Positions 45,068 to 53,341 of a DNA stretch of 64,000 nt are shown in pieces (position 1 is the stretch's first letter; each line of letters starts with the position of its first letter). The stretch lies in contig NZ_MULI01000006.1 of NCBI RefSeq assembly GCF_002939385.1, forward strand, positions 124,001-188,000. The letters run 5' to 3'. Position numbers and translations under genes: made by a program. This DNA is from Streptomyces sp. MH60 (GTDB taxonomy: Bacteria > Actinomycetota > Actinomycetes > Streptomycetales > Streptomycetaceae). The notes beneath the pieces were generated by a model that was not told where the DNA came from, did not search any database, and was given only the letters and a program-made list of their open reading frames with translations.

Positions 45068-46021
45068 ATGAGTGACGTGATGATCGAAGCAATGGAGCTG
45101 GGCAGGACGTTCGGTGCCACCCCGGCACTCGACGGCATCAGCTTTCAGATGGAAAAAGGGCGTGTGCTCTGCCTGCTCGGTCATAACGGAGCGGGGAAAA
45201 GCACGCTGGTGAGTATTCTCGCCACTCTGCTGCCGCCCACGAAAGGCACAGCTCGGGTCTCCGGATTCGACGTGGTGCGAGAGGCCCGGGACGTACGCCG
45301 CCGCATCGGACTGACCGGCCAGTTCGCGGCGGTGGACGAGAGCCTCACCGGACGCGCCAACCTGTTGCTGGTGGCCCGGCTCCTCGGAGCCGGCAAGCGG
45401 GAGGCCGCGGCACGGGCCGAGCAGTTGCTGGACATGTTCGCGCTGACCGAGGCGGCCGACCGGGCCGCGGGCACGTACTCGGGAGGCATGCGCCGGCGCC
45501 TCGACCTGGCCAGCAGCTTCGTCGGCCACCCCCAGGTGCTCTTCCTGGACGAACCGACCACCGGGCTCGACCCGGTCAGCCGCAACGCCCTGTGGGACCT
45601 GGTCCGCGAGGTGGTGGGCACCGGCACCACCGTGCTGCTGACCACCCAGTACCTGGAGGAGGCCGAACAGCTGGCGGACCGCGTCATGGTGCTCGCTCGC
45701 GGCCGGAGCGTCGCGGACGGCTCGGTCGCCCAGCTCAAGGAGCGTCTGGGCGGCAGCACCGTCCGGGCCACCCTCGCCGACCCCGGCCGCCTGCCGGCCG
45801 CGTTGAACGCCCTGCGCGCGGCGGGCCTCGACCCCTGTCCGGGCGAACCCGCGGGCACGGTCACCGCCCCCGTGGCGGGATCCATCGGACTGGCCGCCGC
45901 GGTCCGGGCCTTCGACGCCGCCGCAGTGGAGATCACCGGCATCTCGCTGTCCGAACCGACGCTGGACGAGGTATATCTGGCCCTCGCCGAAGAGCGCGCC
46001 GGCGTTCCGGTCCCTTCCTGA
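45068..46021 (+). CDS. DrrA-type ABC exporter ATPase
   Basis: 317 residues. Walker A LLGHNGAGKSTLVSIL, signature YSGGMRRRLDLA, Walker B VLFLDEPTTGLDP, and the C-terminal extension of daunorubicin-resistance (DrrA) type ATPases ending EPTLDEVYLALAEERAG. It would power export of, or self-resistance to, the lipopeptide. Its only ABC-2 permease candidate is at 55330-56166 on the other strand. ATG at 45068 has GAGGAA 8 bases upstream; the open frame further upstream to 44936 is unlike the family. The 224 bases after its stop hold no gene I can support. Confidence 0.9.
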   Translation: MSDVMIEAMELGRTFGATPALDGISFQMEKGRVLCLLGHNGAGKSTLVSILATLLPPTKGTARVSGFDVVREARDVRRRIGLTGQFAAVDESLTGRANLLLVARLLGAGKREAAARAEQLLDMFALTEAADRAAGTYSGGMRRRLDLASSFVGHPQVLFLDEPTTGLDPVSRNALWDLVREVVGTGTTVLLTTQYLEEAEQLADRVMVLARGRSVADGSVAQLKERLGGSTVRATLADPGRLPAALNALRAAGLDPCPGEPAGTVTAPVAGSIGLAAAVRAFDAAAVEITGISLSEPTLDEVYLALAEERAGVPVPS

Positions 46022-46245
46022 GGCCCCGCGCCTCCCCCACCTCGAATCCGAGCCGCGCCCGTGAATCTGTGGACCCTCAGCAGGCTGACCGACGTCCGTC
46101 CGCACCCCGCCACTCCGCCGGGAGCACCCCGGACCGCCACGCCGTGGAGCGTGCGGGTACGGGGGTGGTTCCGCGGACGGCGCGGCACCCGCGGCGACTT
46201 CACTCCCCACGATCATCGACGGCCTCGACCCCCCAGGAGCCCTTC

Positions 46246-47319
46246 ATGACGGCGACCACGCCCACGTACCACTCGATCACCGAGGCGACGATGATGCCGC
46301 GTCTCGTCCGGCTCGGCCCCAACCTGTACGGCGCGGTCTTCTCCCTCATGAAGCTGCTTCCCGCGCGGTACATCCTCAAGCGCGCGCACTCCCGGGGCGA
46401 CCTGGACACCGGCACGGTGATCGTGGAGACCACGTCGGGGACGTTCGGCCTGGCGCTGGCGATGCAGTCCGCCCTCATGGAGCGGGAGCTGATCCTCGTC
46501 AGTGACCCGGCGATCGACGCCAACCTGTACCGAAGACTGACCGATCTCGGCGCCACCATCGAGATCTGCCAGGAGCCCGCGCCGGTCGGCGGCTACCAGG
46601 AGGCACGGCTGCGCAGACTCGCCGAGATCCGCGCGGAACTGCCCTCCACCTTCTGCCCCGAGCAGTACAGCAACCCCGACAACCCGCGCTCCTACGGGGT
46701 GGTCGCCGAGCAGATCGCGCGTTCGCTCGGCACCGTCGACTGCCTGGTCGGGCCGGTCGGTTCGGGGGGATCGATGTGCGGCACCGCCGGCGGGCTGCGC
46801 GAACTGACCCCGCACACACAGGCCATCGGCGTGGACAGCCACCGCAGCGTGCTCTTCGGCCAGCCCGACGGCCCCCGCTCCCTGCGCGGCCTCGGCAACA
46901 GCCTGTGGCCGGCCAACCTCGACCACTCCACCTTCGACGAGGTGCACTGGTGCTCGGCGCCGGAGGCGTACGCCTTCACCAGGCGACTGCACGCCACCCA
47001 CGCGCTGTTCCAGGGGCCGACCAGCGGTGCCGCCTACCTGGCCGCCAAGTGGTGGGCCGACCGCAACCCCGACGGACTGTGCGTCGTGATGCTCCCCGAC
47101 GAGGGCTACCGTTACCAGGCGACGGTGTACAACGACGCCTGGCTCGCCGAGAACGGCCACCTGCTGCCCCACCCTCCCGCGGAGCCGGCCCTGGTCGACT
47201 CGCCGGCCGACGCCGGCGACGGCTGGACCCGGATGCTCTGGGGCCGTCGCACGTACGAGGACGTGAACGGCACCGTGCCGCGCTCCGGCGGGTCCCTGCC
47301 CGACCCGGTGCTTTCATGA
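46246..47319 (+). CDS. dabA: PLP-dependent cysteine synthase-like enzyme (2,3-diaminobutyrate synthesis, DabA-like)
   Basis: 357 residues of the cysteine synthase/cystathionine beta-synthase fold. The cofactor lysine aligns in SLMKLLPARY (the usual SVKDR), ETTSGTFGLALA replaces the TSGNTG loop, and GPVGSGGSMCGTAGG is the phosphate-binding glycine loop. Such enzymes do beta-replacement on O-acetyl- or O-phospho-amino acids. In friulimicin, DabA of this type is required for 2,3-diaminobutyrate. I infer attack of an amino donor such as aspartate on O-phosphothreonine. ATG 46246 has AGGAG; the stop overlaps the lyase gene (ATGA). Confidence 0.85.
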   Translation: MTATTPTYHSITEATMMPRLVRLGPNLYGAVFSLMKLLPARYILKRAHSRGDLDTGTVIVETTSGTFGLALAMQSALMERELILVSDPAIDANLYRRLTDLGATIEICQEPAPVGGYQEARLRRLAEIRAELPSTFCPEQYSNPDNPRSYGVVAEQIARSLGTVDCLVGPVGSGGSMCGTAGGLRELTPHTQAIGVDSHRSVLFGQPDGPRSLRGLGNSLWPANLDHSTFDEVHWCSAPEAYAFTRRLHATHALFQGPTSGAAYLAAKWWADRNPDGLCVVMLPDEGYRYQATVYNDAWLAENGHLLPHPPAEPALVDSPADAGDGWTRMLWGRRTYEDVNGTVPRSGGSLPDPVLS

Positions 47320-48788
47320 GCGGCACGGGCCGGCTCACCCGCACGCTCGGAGCCCGCACCGCCCGCGTCGTCTACGGCGAACCGGGCCCGGACGACATCC
47401 GCCGGGAACTCGGCCACACCTCGGTCATCGACCTCGCGCACGTGGTGATGCTCACCGAGTGCGGGCTGCTGCCCCGGGACGCGGCCGCCGCCCTGCTGAG
47501 AGCCGTGACCGCCCTCCGCGCCGACGGCTTCCGGGAGCTGTACGACCGCCCGGCGCCGCGCGGCCTGTACCTGATGTACGAGAGCCACCTCATCGAGCGG
47601 CTCGGTGCGGACATCGGGGGCAAGCTGCACACGGGCCGGTCCCGCAACGACATCAAGGCCACCATCACCGCGATGCGGCTGCGCGACGACCTGGCGGACC
47701 TGCTCGGCGAACTGCTGCGCCTGCAGGCCGTGCTGCTGTCCCGCGCCCGCGCCCACCGCGACGTCGTCATGCCGGTCTACACGCACTTCCAGCCGGCGAT
47801 GCCCGTCACCTACGGCTACTACCTCGCGGGGATCGCCACCGCGCTGGACCGGGACATCTCCGCGCTGCGGCACGTCGTCGCGGAGCGGAGCAACTGCCCG
47901 CTCGGCGCCGGTGCCGTGTCCGGCACGGACCTGCCCATCGACCCGGCCCGCACGGCCGAACTGCTCGGCTTCGACGGGCCGCCCCTGCACGCCATGGACG
48001 CGGTGGCCTCCCGGGACACGCTGCTGCGCGCCCTCGCGGCGGCTGCCGGGGCGGGGCTCACCCTGAGCCGCCTCGCCACCGACCTCCAGCTGTGGAGCAC
48101 CCAGGAGTTCGGCTTCGTGGAGTTCCCCGAGCGACTGGTGGGCGGCAGTTCCGCCATGCCCCAGAAGCGCAACGCCTTCCTGCTCGAACACGTGAAGGCC
48201 AAGGCGGCGGCCGCCGTCGGAGCGTGGACCGCCTCGGCCGCCGCCATGAAGTCCACGCCGTTCACCAACTCCATCGAGGTGGGCACCGAGGCGGTCGGCG
48301 GGGCCTGGCCGGCGCTGGCCACCGTGCGCGACAGCGTGCTCCTGGCCCAGGTGCTCGTGAGCGGCGCCCGGCCGGACGGCCGGCGGATGGAGCAGCGGGC
48401 CCGGGAGGGCTTCGTGACCGCCACGGTGATCGCCAACCGCCTCGTGCGCCAGGGCGTTCCCTTCCGCACCGCACACCACGTGGTGGGAGCCGCGGTGCGG
48501 GAGGCGGTCGACGCCGGTGAGTCGGAGCTGACGAAGATCACGCTGCCGGAGGGCCTGCGGACCGACGTGAGCGCGGACGTCCCGGCGCTTCCCGAGCTCG
48601 TCGCCGAGCACGACCGGGGCGGCGGTCCGGGTGCGTGCGAGAGCGTCGTCCACGAACTCCGGGAGCGCTGCGCGGAGCACACCGCGGCCCTCGCCCGGTA
48701 CCGTGCGCGGCTGTCGCGGGCGGAACGCGCCCTCGACGCGGCGGTCGCGGCCGTGACCGGCGCAAGAGACGAGGGAGCAGAGCGATGA
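47316..48788 (+). CDS. dabB: Argininosuccinate lyase-like enzyme (DabB-like)
   Basis: 490 residues of the fumarase/aspartase superfamily. Visible are GGKLHTGRSRNDIKAT, the YTHFQPAMPVT block, GAGAVSGTDLPID and the catalytic signature GGSSAMPQKRN near residue 285. It is not the primary-metabolism ArgH because it sits in a biosynthetic operon beside the DabA-like enzyme. Homologues in friulimicin (DabB) and pacidamycin clusters serve 2,3-diaminobutyrate formation, with release of fumarate from an aspartate adduct. Overlaps at both ends (ATGA with dabA and with the ATP-grasp gene) show tight coupling. Confidence 0.87.
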   Translation: MSGTGRLTRTLGARTARVVYGEPGPDDIRRELGHTSVIDLAHVVMLTECGLLPRDAAAALLRAVTALRADGFRELYDRPAPRGLYLMYESHLIERLGADIGGKLHTGRSRNDIKATITAMRLRDDLADLLGELLRLQAVLLSRARAHRDVVMPVYTHFQPAMPVTYGYYLAGIATALDRDISALRHVVAERSNCPLGAGAVSGTDLPIDPARTAELLGFDGPPLHAMDAVASRDTLLRALAAAAGAGLTLSRLATDLQLWSTQEFGFVEFPERLVGGSSAMPQKRNAFLLEHVKAKAAAAVGAWTASAAAMKSTPFTNSIEVGTEAVGGAWPALATVRDSVLLAQVLVSGARPDGRRMEQRAREGFVTATVIANRLVRQGVPFRTAHHVVGAAVREAVDAGESELTKITLPEGLRTDVSADVPALPELVAEHDRGGGPGACESVVHELRERCAEHTAALARYRARLSRAERALDAAVAAVTGARDEGAER

Positions 48789-50059
48789 ACGGTACAGCGG
48801 TCCGATGGTTCGCCTTCCTGGAGAGCAACACCACCGGTACGGGGCGGGAGTTCTGCGCGCGCGCACGTGCTCGGGGCCTGCGGCCCGTGCTGCTGACACG
48901 GGACCCCGCCCGGTACCCGTACGTCACCGAGGACGCCGTCGACACCCTGGAGCTGGACACCTCGGACCTGGACGCCGTGGTGTCGGCCTGCCGGGGCCTG
49001 GCCGAGGGCACCGGACTGGCCGGGATCACCTCCAGCTCCGAGTACTTCGTGGCGGACGCCGCCCGCGCGGCGGCCTGCCTCGGCCTGCCGGCGGCCGACG
49101 GCGACGCGATCGCCCGCTGCCGGTCCAAGGACCTCCAGCGGGCGGCGCTCGCCGCCCACGGGGTCCCGGTGCCCGCCTGGACGGCGGTCTCCGACGTGAC
49201 CGCGGCGGTGCGGGCGGCCGACGCCCTCGGGCATCCGGTGGTGCTCAAGCCGGTGAGCGGCTCGGGGTCCAGCGGTGTACGGCTGTGCCGTGACCGGGCC
49301 GAGACGGAGGAATGGGCCCGCGTGCTGTTCGAGCGGGCGACGGACGAACGGGGCAACACGGTGCCGGCCCGTGTCCTGGTGGAGACGGCCGTCGACGGGC
49401 CGGAGTTCTCCGTCGAGACCTTCGACGGCGACGTCGTCACCGTCGTCGCCAAGCACACCGCCCCCGCACCGCACTTCGTGGAGACGGGCCACGACATCCC
49501 GGCCCCCCTGGACCCCGGGGCGACCGCCGAACTCGGCGACACGGCGCTGGCGGCCCTCAAGGCCCTCGGGCTCGGCTGGGGCGCCGCCCACACCGAGATC
49601 CGCCGGTCCGCCGACGGCCCCGTCGTCATCGAGGTCAACCCCAGGCTCGCCGGCGGCATGATCCCCGTCGCCGTGCGGGCCGCGACCGGCGCGGACCTGG
49701 TGGACGCCGTGATCGCCCGGGCCGCGGGCCTGGACACGCCGCCCGGAGCGGCGGTCCCGGAAGCCGGGGCGGGCCACGCCGCCGTGCGGTTCGTGATCGC
49801 GGCCGGTGAGGGACGGGTCAAGGCCGTGACCGGGATCCGGGAGGCGGGCGCGGCGCCGGGTGTGGTGGTGGCCGTGCCCACCGCGGTTGTCGGCCGGCAG
49901 GTGCGGATCACGCACTCGTTCCAGGACCGCCTGGGCTGTGTGGTCGCCACCGGCTCCGGTACCGCGCAAGCGGCGGCCCACGCGGAGCAGGCCGCAGGAC
50001 TGATCAGGATCGAACTGGAGGAACCGGCGACGCCGGAGGAAGGGAACGGGGGCCGATGA
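48785..50059 (+). CDS. ATP-grasp ligase
   Basis: 424 residues. ATP-grasp fold: SKDLQRAALAAHGVPVPAWT, GHPVVLKPVSGSGSSGVRLC (nucleotide loop), VLVETAVDGPEFSVETF and the metal-binding VVIEVNPRLAGGMIP. It resembles the carbamoyl-phosphate-synthase-like/BacD-type ligases that join a carboxylate to an amine. Its role in this operon is unknown: it might condense amino acids on the diaminobutyrate route, protect an amine as an amide, or make a dipeptide. ATG 48785 and both ends overlap neighbours (ATGA), so it is a regular member of the operon. Confidence 0.85.
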   Translation: MNGTAVRWFAFLESNTTGTGREFCARARARGLRPVLLTRDPARYPYVTEDAVDTLELDTSDLDAVVSACRGLAEGTGLAGITSSSEYFVADAARAAACLGLPAADGDAIARCRSKDLQRAALAAHGVPVPAWTAVSDVTAAVRAADALGHPVVLKPVSGSGSSGVRLCRDRAETEEWARVLFERATDERGNTVPARVLVETAVDGPEFSVETFDGDVVTVVAKHTAPAPHFVETGHDIPAPLDPGATAELGDTALAALKALGLGWGAAHTEIRRSADGPVVIEVNPRLAGGMIPVAVRAATGADLVDAVIARAAGLDTPPGAAVPEAGAGHAAVRFVIAAGEGRVKAVTGIREAGAAPGVVVAVPTAVVGRQVRITHSFQDRLGCVVATGSGTAQAAAHAEQAAGLIRIELEEPATPEEGNGGR

Positions 50060-53000
50060 GCGGGCACCGCACTCAGCAGACGTACACCAGAATCCCCAGA
50101 TGGACCATGCCGGGCAGCGACGAGCAGGGGGCGGCGGAGCACCGGGAGGCACTGCCCGCGCCACTCACCCGGGCGCTTCAGGAGCGCGCCGCCGACACCG
50201 GTGCGGGACTGCCGGCGGTGCTGCTCGCCGCGCACGCCCGGGTCCTGGCGACGGTGGTGGCCGAACCCGATCTGCTCATCGGCCTGGTCCCGGCGGCCGG
50301 CCGGGCCGAGTCGCCGCTGAGCCTGACCGTCACGGACTCCTCCTGGGCGGACCTCGTCGCGCTCGCGAGCACGGCGCCGGCCGCGGCACCCCGCGCGGAG
50401 GGCCGTCCCGAGGTGGTGTTCGACCTGTCGGGCCTCACACCGACGGCCGCCGCGCCCGCCGACCGCCCGGACCCGGGCGACACGGCCGTCGGCCTCGGCG
50501 AGGGTGTCGTGCTGAGGGCGGCCTTCGTCACCGGCTCCGCCGGGCTGTCGCTGCGCCTGGTGTACGACCGGGCACACCTCGACGAGAGTTACGCCCGGCG
50601 CCTGGCGGGCTACCACCTGCGCGCGCTGGAACTCCTCGCGGCGGACACCTCCGCGCCCCATCACGGCCGGAGCCTGTTGTCGGACGAGGAGGTCGACACC
50701 CACCTGTACGGCCTCGCGGGCCCACGCGTCGACCTGACCGACCGGACCTTCGTGGACCACTTCGAGGACCGGGTGCGCGAGGTTCCGGACGCGGTGGCCG
50801 CCGTGCACGGCCCGGTGCGCTGGACGTACCGCGAGCTCGACGGGCGGGCCAACCGGGTCGCCCACGCGCTGCTGGACGCCGGGGTGCGCACCGAGGACGT
50901 CGTCGCCGTGGTCATGGACCGCACCCTCGACTGGATCGCCGCGGCGCTCGGTGTGTTCAAGGCCGGCGGCGTCTACCTCCCGGTGCGCCCCGACTTCCCC
51001 GCCGACCGGGTGGCGGCCCAGTTGAGCCGCAGCGAGTGCGCGTTCGTGCTCACCGAGCCCGGCAGCGCGACTCTGGCAAAGAGGGCGGGTGAACTCACCG
51101 GCCGCGCGCCGGCCGTGCTGTCCGTACCGGAGATCCAGGGCTCCGGTGTTTCCGACGCGGCCCCCCGGGTGCCGGTCGCTCCCGGCCAGGCGGCCTACAT
51201 CTACTTCACCTCCGGCTCCACCGGCGCCCCCAAGGGCGCCATGTGCGAGCACGCCGGGATGCTCAACCACCTCCACATGAAGCTCGACGACATGGAGATG
51301 ACGAACGGGACCGCCGAGGTCGTCACCCAGACCGCCTCGCAGTGCTTCGACATCTCCCTGTGGCAGTTCGCGGCTCCGCTGATGGTGGGCGGCAGCGTAC
51401 GCGTCGTCGACACGGACGCCCTGCTCGACGTCGCGGGCTTCCTCGACGAGATCGTCACGGGCGGGGTCACCGTCGTCCAGATCGTCCCCTCCTACCTGGA
51501 GGTGCTCCTGACCCACCTGGAGCAGCACCCCCGGCCGCTCGGGGCGCTGCGCACGGTGTCCGTCACGGGGGAGGCCCTCAAGTACGAACTGGTCCAGCGG
51601 TGGTTCGCCCTGTACCCGGAGATCAAGCTGGTCAACGCCTACGGCGCCACCGAGGTGTCCGACGACACCATGCACGAGGTGCTCGACCGGGTGCCGGACC
51701 GCGACTTCGTGACCGTCGGCCGCTCGCTGCGCAACGTCAACACCTATGTGCTCGACCAGGATCTGGCGCTGGTGCCGCTCGGCTCGCCCGGGGAGATCGC
51801 GTTCTCCGGGGTCTGTGTCGGCCGCGGTTACATCAACGACGAGGAGCGCACCCGCGAGGCGTTCGTGCCCGACCCGTTCCGCGACGGCACCCGGATGTAC
51901 CGCACGGGCGACTTCGGGCGCTGGCTGCCCGAGGGGCGGATCGAGTACCTGGGCAGGCGGGACGAGCAGGTGAAGATCCGGGGCTTCCGGATCGAGATCG
52001 GCGAGATCGAGAACAAGCTGCTGGGCCTGGCGGGGGTCCGGGAGGCCGCGGTCGTCATCGACGGCACGGGCGACGGGCAGCGGAACCTGGTGGCCTTCTT
52101 CAGCGGCGGCGACGGCGGTGCCGGCCCGGACGCCGGGCCCACCACCGAACGCGCCCGGGACTTCCTCGCGGGACTGCTGCCCGCGTACATGGTCCCGACG
52201 TACTTCCACCGGCTGGACCGGCTGCCGCTCACCGAGAACGGCAAGATCGACAAGAAGGCCCTGGTCCGGCTGGCCGGCACCCTGGGGCACGGCGGCGCCG
52301 CCTACGCCGCCCCCAGTACGCCCGCCGAACAGCGGCTGGCCATGCTGTGGGCGCAGGTGCTGGGCGTGCCGTTGGAGCGCATCGGGCGGGACGACAACTT
52401 CTTCGAGCTGGGCGGGACGTCGCTGGCCGCCGTACGCCTCCTGGTGCAGCTGGACCGGGCGCTGTCCCTGAAGGACTTGGTCGCCCACCCCGTCCTGGCC
52501 GACCTCGGGCGGGCGCTGGACGAGCGGGTGCGGGGCGGTGAACGGGTCGCGGCGGAGAACCTGCTGCAGCCGCTGGCCAACGCCAGGGACGCCCATCGCA
52601 CCCTGGTGTGCTTCCCGTACGCCGGGGGCAACGCCGTCAACTTCCGTTCCCTGGCGGCCGAGCTGGAGCGGGACGGCATCGCCGTGCTCGGGGTCGAGCT
52701 GCCGGGCCACGACTTCGCGGGCGGCGACGACCCGATGGCCGACGTCCCGGAGATCGCCCGCCGGGTCCGGGACGAGATCGCCGCGAGGGTCACCACGCCC
52801 GTGCTGCTGTGGGGCCACTGCGCGGGCGCGGCCCCGGCGCTGGAGACGGCGCGGCTGCTCCAGGAGGCGGGCCGTCCCGCCGAGCGCGTCTTCGTGGGCG
52901 CGCTGCTGCTGGAGGACGTCGGGGCGCTGCGCGCGGAGATGGCGGAGGCGTCGGAGGCGGACAACAAGACCCTGCTGTCCCGGCTGCGCGCGGACAACGC

Positions 53001-53331
53001 GTACGTCGAGCTCGACGAGCTCAAGCCGGAACGCGCCGACGTCGTGGGCCGGGCCTACCGGCACGACGTCCTGACGGCCAACAGCCACCTGATCCGGATC
53101 CGTGAGGACGCCGAGAGTCACCGCATCGACGCCCCGGTCGACGTCGTCGTCGCCCGCGACGACGCCTCGACGGCGCGGTTCGCGGCGGACCACGGCGACT
53201 GGAAGGCCGTCTCCGACCGGGTGACCCTGCACGAACTGGCACAGGGCGGCCACTACTTCATCGGCACACGACCGGCGGACACCGCCGCACTGGTGCGGGC
53301 CTGCTGCCCGAAGCCGGCGCACCGGGACTAG
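50056..53331 (+). CDS. Stand-alone NRPS: truncated C - adenylation - thiolation - thioesterase with Cys nucleophile
   Basis: 1091 residues. Residues 1-220 resemble the last part of a condensation domain (LSLRLVYDRAHLDESYARRL) but lack HHxxxDG. The A domain follows, with FTSGSTGAPKG near 384, NAYGATE and NGKIDKK. Aligned by eye to GrsA, the ten specificity residues read D-I-W-Q-S-T-A-D-D-K; two acidic residues at positions 330/331 suit a basic side chain such as a diamino acid. The carrier serine is Ser789 (GGTSL). The C-terminal type II TE-like domain (CFPYAGGNAVNFRSL) has GHCAG, so Cys922 replaces serine; His1066 (GGHYF) is kept. It probably loads 2,3-diaminobutyrate and passes it on in trans. 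Confidence 0.88.
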   Translation: MSGHRTQQTYTRIPRWTMPGSDEQGAAEHREALPAPLTRALQERAADTGAGLPAVLLAAHARVLATVVAEPDLLIGLVPAAGRAESPLSLTVTDSSWADLVALASTAPAAAPRAEGRPEVVFDLSGLTPTAAAPADRPDPGDTAVGLGEGVVLRAAFVTGSAGLSLRLVYDRAHLDESYARRLAGYHLRALELLAADTSAPHHGRSLLSDEEVDTHLYGLAGPRVDLTDRTFVDHFEDRVREVPDAVAAVHGPVRWTYRELDGRANRVAHALLDAGVRTEDVVAVVMDRTLDWIAAALGVFKAGGVYLPVRPDFPADRVAAQLSRSECAFVLTEPGSATLAKRAGELTGRAPAVLSVPEIQGSGVSDAAPRVPVAPGQAAYIYFTSGSTGAPKGAMCEHAGMLNHLHMKLDDMEMTNGTAEVVTQTASQCFDISLWQFAAPLMVGGSVRVVDTDALLDVAGFLDEIVTGGVTVVQIVPSYLEVLLTHLEQHPRPLGALRTVSVTGEALKYELVQRWFALYPEIKLVNAYGATEVSDDTMHEVLDRVPDRDFVTVGRSLRNVNTYVLDQDLALVPLGSPGEIAFSGVCVGRGYINDEERTREAFVPDPFRDGTRMYRTGDFGRWLPEGRIEYLGRRDEQVKIRGFRIEIGEIENKLLGLAGVREAAVVIDGTGDGQRNLVAFFSGGDGGAGPDAGPTTERARDFLAGLLPAYMVPTYFHRLDRLPLTENGKIDKKALVRLAGTLGHGGAAYAAPSTPAEQRLAMLWAQVLGVPLERIGRDDNFFELGGTSLAAVRLLVQLDRALSLKDLVAHPVLADLGRALDERVRGGERVAAENLLQPLANARDAHRTLVCFPYAGGNAVNFRSLAAELERDGIAVLGVELPGHDFAGGDDPMADVPEIARRVRDEIAARVTTPVLLWGHCAGAAPALETARLLQEAGRPAERVFVGALLLEDVGALRAEMAEASEADNKTLLSRLRADNAYVELDELKPERADVVGRAYRHDVLTANSHLIRIREDAESHRIDAPVDVVVARDDASTARFAADHGDWKAVSDRVTLHELAQGGHYFIGTRPADTAALVRACCPKPAHRD

Positions 53332-53341
53332 GAGGACCAGG

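Noticed and set aside
46061..46249. Short plus-strand frame (62 codons) between the exporter ATPase and dabA
   Set aside because: Arg/Pro-rich, no ribosome site and no similarity to an ABC permease that might be expected there.
47316..48788. Lyase considered as primary-metabolism ArgH
   Set aside because: It overlaps biosynthetic genes on both sides and no other arginine biosynthesis gene is adjacent.
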